47,643 nt of DNA from Spirosoma panaciterrae DSM 21099. Lineage in GTDB: Bacteria; Bacteroidota; Bacteroidia; Cytophagales; Spirosomataceae. The position numbers and the translations under genes are program-made. Under the pieces are notes generated by a model. That model was not told the origin of the DNA. It worked only from the letters and a program-made list of their open reading frames with translations, and did no database searches. The stretch's first letter is position 1. The number at the start of each line of letters is the position of its first letter. This document shows positions 42,027-47,643 of this stretch, in pieces. Location: assembly GCF_000374025.1 (NCBI RefSeq), contig NZ_KB893202.1, forward strand, positions 1 through 47,643, in the 5' to 3' direction.

Positions 42027-42860
42027 ATGGAAACGTCTGAAGACAATGAACAGTTCAAGAGTTCGCTCGGAGATTGGCAGAATTGGCTTAAGCCCCCCTA
42101 CTTATATACTGCTTTTAACAAAGCAACAGCCGAATTGTCATGGACTCAAGTATTGAGGGCTGTAAAGTGGGTTGAAGAGGGTAATGGTACTTGGGAAATG
42201 GTTTTACCTATACCCGATATAGATCCATCTGAAACTGAATACTGGGACTTAACTCTACAGGGTGAATTGCATCGTCAGGCTATTGAAAACTTCAAAGAGA
42301 ATAGAAAACAAAAATGGCTAACTAACACAAAAAATTTCTTTTTGAATAGCAGACAGTTGATCAAACGTCGAAGAAAACAACTAAAACAGTTATTTGATAA
42401 TGAATTAGAAGAACGAAAAGTTAGAGGTTTAAAAACGTCACTTACAGCCAAGAAAGCAGTTATAGAATGGAATGAGCAGAATAGGGACATAACCATTACA
42501 GAGCTTAAAAACCTACACATTACGACACCAATGGTAAATTCACTCCTTGATGAAATTATCAAAAACTGGGTTAAGAAGTATGGGAGAATAAGTAATAGGC
42601 AGGATGGTCTTACAGACCGTGAACGAGCTCTAATTCATTGCTATAACTTACAACCGCCAATTAAGAAAGGAGAAAAATTATATAATGACTACTGTGACTA
42701 TGCTACTCCCATAAAACGACTAGCATATTCTAATGATTCAAGTAAGAAAGCTAATTCTTTAATTAAATCGATCGAAAAGATTTTACCTTATTTAAATGAA
42801 AAAGCCAAGCTACAGGCTGAAAGTGAGATAATTACAATTAGAGCAAAATTTAGTAACTAG
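42027..42860 (+). CDS. Charged hypothetical protein of the mobile element
   Basis: This is a 277-residue, Lys/Glu-rich, AT-rich gene. The first 60 residues have aromatic clusters (WQNWLKPPYLY, AVKWVEEGNGTWEM). Then comes a strongly basic helix (SRQLIKRRRKQLKQLF). The end repeats helices with Asn and Lys. It has no membrane segment or known domain. The base composition differs from the integrase gene. Perhaps it is a DNA- or RNA-binding accessory protein, but this is only a guess from charge. Confidence 0.6.
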   Translation: METSEDNEQFKSSLGDWQNWLKPPYLYTAFNKATAELSWTQVLRAVKWVEEGNGTWEMVLPIPDIDPSETEYWDLTLQGELHRQAIENFKENRKQKWLTNTKNFFLNSRQLIKRRRKQLKQLFDNELEERKVRGLKTSLTAKKAVIEWNEQNRDITITELKNLHITTPMVNSLLDEIIKNWVKKYGRISNRQDGLTDRERALIHCYNLQPPIKKGEKLYNDYCDYATPIKRLAYSNDSSKKANSLIKSIEKILPYLNEKAKLQAESEIITIRAKFSN

Positions 42861-42878
42861 TTGCAACTAGTTGCAACT
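42855..42878. promoter_or_regulatory. Tandem 10-bp repeats forming a perfect 16-bp palindrome
   Basis: AACTAGTTGC is repeated at 42855-42864 and 42865-42874, then AACT. Bases 42861-42876 (TTGCAACTAGTTGCAA) are a perfect palindrome. Repeats one helical turn apart just upstream of the HTH gene look like an operator for a dimeric repressor. They begin at the last codons of the preceding gene. Confidence 0.65.
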
Positions 42879-42896
42879 CTTCCACTCAGTTAAACT

Positions 42897-42927
42897 TTGC
42901 TATCGTCAAGCAAAATAACGATAGCAA
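42897..42927. repeat. 10-bp inverted repeat at the HTH gene start
   Basis: TTGCTATCGT (42897-42906) pairs perfectly with ACGATAGCAA (42918-42927) around an 11-nt loop, and the right arm ends at the A of the start codon. It may be an operator or an mRNA hairpin that hides the start. Confidence 0.55.
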
Positions 42928-43214
42928 TGCAAAATCCATTTGAGCCAATAAACACGCGGCTGACAAATCTTGAAGCGTTGAGTTTAGAGACCCTGCAATT
43001 ATTGCGCGGTCATAAGGCAACTTCCCCCTCGACTATTGAACCAGATGAGCCTCTCACACCTGATGAGGTCGCTAAGCTATTTAAAACTTCCAAGGTTACT
43101 ATTTGGAGCTGGGAAAAAAAAGGACTTCTCAAAGGATATCATCTCGGAAACAAAAAATATTATCTCCGTAGTGAGTCAATGGCAGCACTTACCAAGAAAG
43201 GAGGTGAGTTATGA
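42927..43214 (+). CDS. Small helix-turn-helix (excisionase/MerR-like) DNA-binding protein
   Basis: This is 95 residues from ATG 42927. The domain at about 48-90 reads LTPDEVAKLFKTSKVTIWSWEK followed by KGLLKGYHLGNKKYYLRSE. This is the winged-helix HTH_17 pattern of excisionases and MerR-type proteins. The first 45 residues look like a coiled, polar extension. It probably binds the palindrome in front of it or the operators at the integrase promoter, and could direct excision. It overlaps the next gene by 4 nt. Confidence 0.85.
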   Translation: MQNPFEPINTRLTNLEALSLETLQLLRGHKATSPSTIEPDEPLTPDEVAKLFKTSKVTIWSWEKKGLLKGYHLGNKKYYLRSESMAALTKKGGEL

Positions 43215-43438
43215 CCATTCATGAAATTAGCTCTCCCATTCAAGGTTCAGTGAGTAAAGTTCATCACATCCAAGATGAAACCAATTGGTTTGTTTTCCAT
43301 GCTAAAATGGTTCAAAAACAATGTCGAATATTCGCCAAGATCTTGACCAATTCAAACTCTCCTGCGGCATCTTATACCTGTATTGTCATTATTAGGCAGC
43401 AATTAGAAAACTCGTTATTATCCATTGCCTCAGCCTAG
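43211..43438 (+). CDS. Small hypothetical protein overlapping the HTH gene
   Basis: This is 75 residues. Its ATG overlaps the HTH stop (ATGA), which suggests coupled translation. It contains HHIQDETNWFVFHAKMVQKQCRIFAKIL and ends near LENSLLSIASA. No family is recognised. It sits between two real element genes with no frame competing. Confidence 0.5.
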   Translation: MTIHEISSPIQGSVSKVHHIQDETNWFVFHAKMVQKQCRIFAKILTNSNSPAASYTCIVIIRQQLENSLLSIASA

Positions 43439-43479
43439 CCATTGGATGCCTTGATTTTGTCTTAACCTTATTACCCACC

Positions 43480-44247
43480 ATGATTGGCAACGGATATGAA
43501 CTAACGAAAGCCTTCTATGCAGAGGTGGAGCAAAACGAATCGATGCAAATGGGTTGTAAGCCACACCATCAAAGTTTGTACACGTGGATTTGTGAGCTAC
43601 GGAATCGCATGAAGCGCGAAATTCTGGATTTACCCGTACTTCACACCATGCAAATGAGTTTCATCGGTTCACAGCATACGCTAGCCAAAGCCATTGATGA
43701 TTTAGCCGCTTGGGGAATTATTGAGGTGATTATGCGAACAAAGGGACACGGTACAAAGGTCAAACTCGCTATTGCATATCTGCAAAAGCACTGCAATAGC
43801 GATGCAATTGAAGAGGGTTTCGCTATTGCAGATATGCAATTCCAGTGCAATACAACTGCAATACAAGTGCAAACAACTAAAACTAATAAAAGGAATAAAA
43901 CGGGTATAAAGAAAGATAAGCGTGTGCGTGATGAACCTACGGTACTAGAACCTGAAAAAGTCATGTATCGGGAAAACGTTCTGCTAAAGGTTGAAGAACG
44001 GGATACGTTAGTTGCAAAGTACGGTGACGCTTTTGTGGAACGGTGTTTCGATAAACTATCCAGCTATAAACTTTCCAGTGGCAAGCAATATAAATCCGAC
44101 TACGGGGCTATCAATAGCTGGGTTATTGATGAGGTAGAGAAAACGCAACACCGAAAATCTACCCGTACCTCTTCTACAAATCCGGTTACCAATCAACCGC
44201 AGCCCGCCTATGCTAATCGCCCCTTACCATCCCGCGAACTAACATGA
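43480..44247 (+). CDS. Replication initiator-like protein (O-type) with internal iterons
   Basis: This is a 255-residue protein from ATG 43480. The N-terminal part (about 20-96) resembles a winged-helix replication-initiator domain: LYTWICELRNRMKREILDLP then GSQHTLAKAIDDLAAWGIIEV. A hydrophilic linker (about 97-150) follows. The C-terminal domain has the phage-replication pattern LVAKYGDAFVERCFDKLSSYK and KSDYGAINSWV. Such proteins open the origin and recruit the helicase. The linker-coding DNA carries the 11-bp-spaced repeats described in the next entry. The stop overlaps the next gene (ATGA), and a DnaB-like helicase lies just downstream. Confidence 0.7.
   Translation: MIGNGYELTKAFYAEVEQNESMQMGCKPHHQSLYTWICELRNRMKREILDLPVLHTMQMSFIGSQHTLAKAIDDLAAWGIIEVIMRTKGHGTKVKLAIAYLQKHCNSDAIEEGFAIADMQFQCNTTAIQVQTTKTNKRNKTGIKKDKRVRDEPTVLEPEKVMYRENVLLKVEERDTLVAKYGDAFVERCFDKLSSYKLSSGKQYKSDYGAINSWVIDEVEKTQHRKSTRTSSTNPVTNQPQPAYANRPLPSRELT
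43771..43873. other. Candidate replication origin: 11-bp-spaced TGCAA(T/A) iterons within the initiator gene
   Basis: TGCAAA or TGCAAT begins at 43781, 43792 and 43803, then at 43835, 43846, 43857 and 43868, each step exactly 11 bp. ATTGCA, the reverse form, begins at 43771 and 43825. The block TCGCTATTGCA opens both runs (43766 and 43820). Since 11 is not a multiple of 3, codon repetition does not explain it. An A-rich purine tract at about 43875-43920 could be the unwinding element. Confidence 0.6.
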
Positions 44248-44426
44248 CTCAAGCCAAGCAAATCTTTCCGCCTTTAGGGCAAAGGGCTTATCGAAGCCTT
44301 AAACCAACACCTGACTTGGCCTTTCACCCATCAATTCCGGTAAGCCAAGAGAAACAAGCCGAAGACCAACTTATTCTCGAGTATGAAGAACGCTTGCAAG
44401 CCCAAAAAAGCAAACGAGGCTACTAA
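44244..44426 (+). CDS. Small hypothetical protein between initiator and helicase
   Basis: This is 60 residues. Its ATG overlaps the initiator stop by 4 nt and its end overlaps the helicase start by 44 nt. It reads QAKQIFPPLGQRAYRSLKPTPD and a charged helix LILEYEERLQAQKSK. The position in lambda-like modules would suit a helicase-loading or adaptor function, but no family is recognised. Confidence 0.45.
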   Translation: MTQAKQIFPPLGQRAYRSLKPTPDLAFHPSIPVSQEKQAEDQLILEYEERLQAQKSKRGY

Positions 44427-45891
44427 CTCCTTCGATGATACTGGATTGCCAGTGGATGTCAGCGCTGAACGGGCTTTAGTGGCGATGCTAATGGATTTGC
44501 CCAAGCTACTATCAGAGGCACGCGAACTGCTCGGTAGTGGGGAGATAATCACCCATGATGGCTATCGACTGTTGTGGGATACACTTTACGCGATGGAGGC
44601 AGCCAGCAAGCCCATTCGACTCGGTACGGTCTTGCAGTTTATGAACGCCAATGGAACAGCGGCTAAACTGCTGGAAATGGGTATTAGTCTGATTGATCTA
44701 CCCTACGAAGCCAAAGCATTCGAATTTGCTGATACGTGTGTCTATTTACGGAATCTATGGATAAAACGATTAGCCATTGAATCGGCCGGTAAAATTCTGT
44801 CGTCGGTACGGTCGGGGGAATCAGTCAGTTCCTTAACCGACTTAATGACTCAGGCGGCTGAATCAGTTTCAGCAGGCCTATCGTTTGGTGTCGACCCAAC
44901 GCTAACTGATTCGGTGAGTGAATCGCTGAAATGTATGGAATCGGCTATGACTAAGCCCGGGGCGCTTACCGGCGTTACAACGGGCTTAGGCAAGCTAAAC
45001 CGGAATTTGGGCGGCTGGCAGGATTCCGATGTAATTATGATTGCTGGAAGGCCGGGCATGGGTAAAAGTGTAGCTGGGTTGTACCATACCATTTCAGCCG
45101 CACGCGAAGGCGTACCCGTTGCATTTCTATCGCTGGAAATGCCAACCAAATCCATGATTAACCGGCTCATTTCGTCCGAAACGCAAATCGAGTACGGACG
45201 AATGAAGAAAGGCAATTTAACCAAAGATGAGTTTACCCAAATTCACAAGGCGGCCGGACTGATCGAGCGTTTGCCTATTCACTTCTACGACGACTACAAC
45301 CGCGATATAAACGATTTAAGCTACAAGTTACTAAACTGGAAAAAGCGCTATGGGATTGGTCTGGTCGTCATCGACTACGTTCAATTAATGACTGACCGAA
45401 CTGTCAAGTCAAGTAGTGAATACGATGTATTAACCAGCGTCAGTAAAAAACTCAAGCAACTGCAACGTCGGTTAAGTTGTCCAGTAATCGAGTTAGCCCA
45501 ACTTAATCGGGCGGTTGAAGGGCGAATAGGTAGTAAACGGGCGGGTATGGCTGACCTGCGCAATACGGGTCAATTCGAACAAGACGCCTCAGTTGTAATC
45601 ATTTTATACAGAGATGATTATTACAAAGAGAAAGCCGCCCGGGATGCAGCAGAGGCTTCAGGGAGAGGATATGTCGAACCCATTTTTGACCATTTGATTG
45701 AATACGCGATTGTCAAGAACCGCGATGGCGAAACGGGCACGGCTGTGTTTTGGGCAGATGTAGCCACAAACCGTATTGCTGATCAAGCGCCCTCAGTTCA
45801 AGTATTAACCATATCAAATCCACCAGCCACTTCCTCCGTACAGCCAGCCTGGGAGTTAAATCAAGTTCCGCCAGGCGAGGAAGGTTTCTAA
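44383..45891 (+). CDS. Replicative DNA helicase, DnaB-like
   Basis: This is a 502-residue protein with the DnaB layout. The helical N-terminal domain begins GLPVDVSAERALVAMLMD. The RecA-like motor starts near 195 with TGVTTGLGKLNRNLGGWQ. Walker A is GRPGMGKS (222-229), Walker B lies in GLVVIDYVQLM, and QLNRAVEGR and the QFEQDASVVIILYRDDYY motif follow. It unwinds DNA ahead of the fork. It is element-borne, as shown by the surrounding genes, and probably acts on the origin in the initiator gene. ATG 44383 overlaps the previous gene. Confidence 0.93.
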   Translation: MKNACKPKKANEATNSFDDTGLPVDVSAERALVAMLMDLPKLLSEARELLGSGEIITHDGYRLLWDTLYAMEAASKPIRLGTVLQFMNANGTAAKLLEMGISLIDLPYEAKAFEFADTCVYLRNLWIKRLAIESAGKILSSVRSGESVSSLTDLMTQAAESVSAGLSFGVDPTLTDSVSESLKCMESAMTKPGALTGVTTGLGKLNRNLGGWQDSDVIMIAGRPGMGKSVAGLYHTISAAREGVPVAFLSLEMPTKSMINRLISSETQIEYGRMKKGNLTKDEFTQIHKAAGLIERLPIHFYDDYNRDINDLSYKLLNWKKRYGIGLVVIDYVQLMTDRTVKSSSEYDVLTSVSKKLKQLQRRLSCPVIELAQLNRAVEGRIGSKRAGMADLRNTGQFEQDASVVIILYRDDYYKEKAARDAAEASGRGYVEPIFDHLIEYAIVKNRDGETGTAVFWADVATNRIADQAPSVQVLTISNPPATSSVQPAWELNQVPPGEEGF

Positions 45892-45922
45892 TAATATTTT
45901 TTCTACAAAATGACTACTAAAT

Positions 45923-46621
45923 ATGGGACCATTTGGAATAATAAATCCTGTCGATATTGAAAATCCAACCTCAGTCAAGGCATATTTTGTAACCTTGCTT
46001 GAGCTTTATCAAAGCGGTCACGAATACCCGTGCGACCTCGACGATGTCTGGCCACTATTTTTTACCCGTAAAGACACGGCTGTGCGAGCTATATCCTTAA
46101 TTTTTACGGAGGGAAAGCATTATCGAGTTTTCCACATGTCACCGGAAAAATTGAAAGGACGACCAAGGCGAACTTACTGGTTGGCGTTAGAGGCTGTTGA
46201 GTTTTTTATCGCCAGCCGCTTACCGAAAGTTTTTGAAATTTACCGGCAGGTCTTTCACAAATCTGTAGATCAGGCCCAACAGCACAGTGAACTTCTAAAG
46301 CGTATTGGGGCGCTCGAATCGCGACTGGATCAACTCCTGCAATTGCAGCAAGCAGCCCCTGCCTTACCTTCACTGACACCAACAATACCGACGATGCGCC
46401 CGGATGTTGAAGTTCGCGCCTTAGTGGATGGATATTCCCGAAGCAAGTCCATTTCTCATCAAGAAGTTTGGCGGGTACTTTATAGAGAACTCTTTTATCG
46501 ATATTCTATAAATGTTGCTGGCTACAAACTAGGCCTTGCTGAATCGAAGTTGCAAGCCGTGCAAAGGCATGGCCACATCGACAAGCTACTTTCACTGGCT
46601 AAAAATCTATTAACCGTCTGA
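45923..46621 (+). CDS. AntA-like antirepressor family protein
   Basis: This is a 232-residue protein. The first 100 residues show the AntA-like pattern: YPCDLDDVWPLFFTRKDTAVRAI, then FTEGKHYRVF, then KLKGRPRRTYWLALEAVEFFIASRLPKVFEIYRQVF. This matches the KGRxxxDYxLTxxxAKxLA...GKxxRxYF scheme of phage antirepressors. A coiled-coil or Gln-rich linker (LLKRIGALESRLDQLLQLQQ) follows, then an unrecognised C-terminal domain. In phages such proteins antagonise a repressor. It lies right after the replication genes, so it might regulate the element. Confidence 0.6.
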   Translation: MGPFGIINPVDIENPTSVKAYFVTLLELYQSGHEYPCDLDDVWPLFFTRKDTAVRAISLIFTEGKHYRVFHMSPEKLKGRPRRTYWLALEAVEFFIASRLPKVFEIYRQVFHKSVDQAQQHSELLKRIGALESRLDQLLQLQQAAPALPSLTPTIPTMRPDVEVRALVDGYSRSKSISHQEVWRVLYRELFYRYSINVAGYKLGLAESKLQAVQRHGHIDKLLSLAKNLLTV

Positions 46622-46629
46622 CTTCACTC

Positions 46630-46935
46630 ATGTTAGGCGATGCCCATGCTGTATATACCCTATTGAAGCCGATGAGATTAGTGTTATCATTCTTCGATTC
46701 TGACGCGCAGACTTCTCACCCGGTAAAGACAATTGTGCGGATTCTTAAAGTCTGCGCTCCGCTATCGGAAATCTGTGAAGGGCCTTATACGCTCGTTTTT
46801 CCCTGCGATGAGCATGGGAAAACATACAGTAGTAGCCTGCGCATACTCAAAGGTTTTGCCAGTCTGAACTGCGGAGTACCCCAAATTCTAGCGCTGTATA
46901 CGTCTAAAATGGAGCTTGTTCGAAGCCGCCAGTAA
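46630..46935 (+). CDS. Hypothetical protein of the mobile element
   Basis: This is 101 residues from ATG 46630, 8 nt after the antirepressor-like gene. No family is recognised. It contains four Cys spread through the chain (VCAPLSEIC, FPCDEH, LNCGVP), and a beta-rich pattern. The tight spacing supports co-transcription with the previous gene. Confidence 0.5.
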   Translation: MLGDAHAVYTLLKPMRLVLSFFDSDAQTSHPVKTIVRILKVCAPLSEICEGPYTLVFPCDEHGKTYSSSLRILKGFASLNCGVPQILALYTSKMELVRSRQ

Positions 46936-47079
46936 TCTTTACCTGCCTACAGGAATATGCGCGATTTAATCATTACATATTCGCAAAATAATCATTTCCT
47001 GACTTTCGGGTGCTTCAATAAATTACTGTTCTCTAAGCTATTATATCCAGTTACTCACTCATTTTTCAACGAACAACTC

Positions 47080-47643
47080 ATGGCTATTTACGATTATTTA
47101 CAACCGCTCACACAGGTAGCCGACCTACCCCAGTTTCAGAAACCGACCTGGTTTCGAAAACGCAATGGCGAGAGCACCTTCTTTGGGGATGCCATCAAAA
47201 CGGCCGTTCCGGTACTAACCACGATTGCGGGCACGGCCCTAGGTGGCCCGCTGGGTTCAGCTGCTGGCCAGGCCCTGGGTCAGGGCATTGTGGCCACGAT
47301 GAACCGGCGCGACGCGGCCGAAGCCCGACTGCAAGGGGCCACCGATGCCCTCAATACGATCGAAGATGACCTGGCTCCTGAAATGGCGCGAGCGGGTCTA
47401 CTCAGTAACCTCTCCAGCCTGGTCAACATCATTCCGGGAAGAGAAGGGTTGTCTACCGATCGACTCAACAAGCTGCAATCGGTTAATCCGACTCCCGACA
47501 ATGGAGCATTAAACACTGGTATACTCAACATGAGCAGTCTTCAGGATGGGAAAAATCAGCTTATCAATGGCCTGAGTACAGCTAGCTCCCCGACGGCCGC
47601 TAAACTTGAGCTCCTCAAGCCAACAGGCGATATGCTGCCAACG
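47080..47643 (+). CDS. Partial gene at right edge: protein with glycine-zipper segment
   Basis: An ATG at 47080 opens a frame of 188 codons that stays open to the last base; the gene is cut by the window edge. It follows 144 nt of AT-rich non-coding DNA and is clearly GC-richer than the genes before it. After a polar start (MAIYDYLQPLTQVADLPQFQ) come GTALGGPLGSAAGQALGQG near 51-69, a glycine-zipper type segment, and an alpha-helical Ala/Leu-rich part. Such zippers occur in membrane-active, pore or phage structural proteins. I recognise no family. It may begin a structural or cargo block of the element. Confidence 0.7.
   Translation, partial: MAIYDYLQPLTQVADLPQFQKPTWFRKRNGESTFFGDAIKTAVPVLTTIAGTALGGPLGSAAGQALGQGIVATMNRRDAAEARLQGATDALNTIEDDLAPEMARAGLLSNLSSLVNIIPGREGLSTDRLNKLQSVNPTPDNGALNTGILNMSSLQDGKNQLINGLSTASSPTAAKLELLKPTGDMLPT

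Noticed and set aside
43771..43873. CRISPR array
   Set aside because: The repeated units are 6 bp with an 11-bp step inside a coding frame. No 24-36 bp repeats with unique spacers occur anywhere in the window.

Overview
The window reads as a chromosomal segment of a Bacteroidota bacterium of the order Cytophagales, most likely a Spirosoma-like organism. This rests on protein character (SurA-like lipoprotein isomerases, MoxR, DUF1080 and NamZ families, KdpD split from its kinase), on TAnnTTTG-type -7 boxes in front of several genes, and on the near absence of strong Shine-Dalgarno sequences. No rRNA or complete tRNA is present, so the genus is an inference.

Layout. (1) 1-3480 is an AT-rich accessory patch: the 3' end of an IS5-type transposase, an FRG-domain gene and an orphan membrane-protein gene, separated by large imperfect palindromes that look like integron attC sites. 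(2) 3485-23660 is ordinary chromosome: a UbiA-like membrane protein, a truncated SnoaL-like relic, a NamZ-type muramidase, mnmA, a DUF1080 protein, a HAD phosphatase, a giant LRR-TPR protein, agmatine deiminase, two periplasmic peptidyl-prolyl isomerases followed by a MoxR ATPase, an ABC ATPase and a GapN-like aldehyde dehydrogenase. (3) 23830-34220 is a potassium-starvation locus: a micro-protein, kdpF, kdpA, kdpB, kdpC, an outer-membrane barrel, a KdpD sensor lacking its kinase, a separate histidine kinase, and a DNA-binding-free response regulator with a companion gene. No KdpE is present. The upstream DNA instead carries twin palindromes 21 bp apart and a possible sigma-54 promoter. (4) 35716-38906 is a leftward four-gene sugar operon: L-galactose-dehydrogenase-like aldo/keto reductase, zinc dehydrogenase, TIM-barrel epimerase and L-rhamnose mutarotase. 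The first three genes are 1-nt spaced or overlapping.

(5) From about 40448 to beyond the right edge lies an integrated mobile element. Its left junction is a 16-nt remnant that looks like a tRNA 3' end, next to that tRNA's terminator. Next come a tyrosine recombinase whose promoter sits among three copies of a 12-bp operator, an unknown charged protein, a small HTH protein behind a perfect 16-bp palindrome, a replication initiator, a DnaB-like helicase, an AntA-like protein and an unfinished ORF at the edge.

The most striking signal is inside the initiator gene. Repeats of TGCAA(T/A) occur every 11 bp in two runs, in the linker-coding part, followed by an A-rich tract, and the helicase gene lies downstream. 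This is the layout of the lambda O gene, ori and P gene, apparently reached here with a DnaB helicase in place of a loader. It is a candidate for a previously undescribed phage or plasmid-like replication origin in Bacteroidota.
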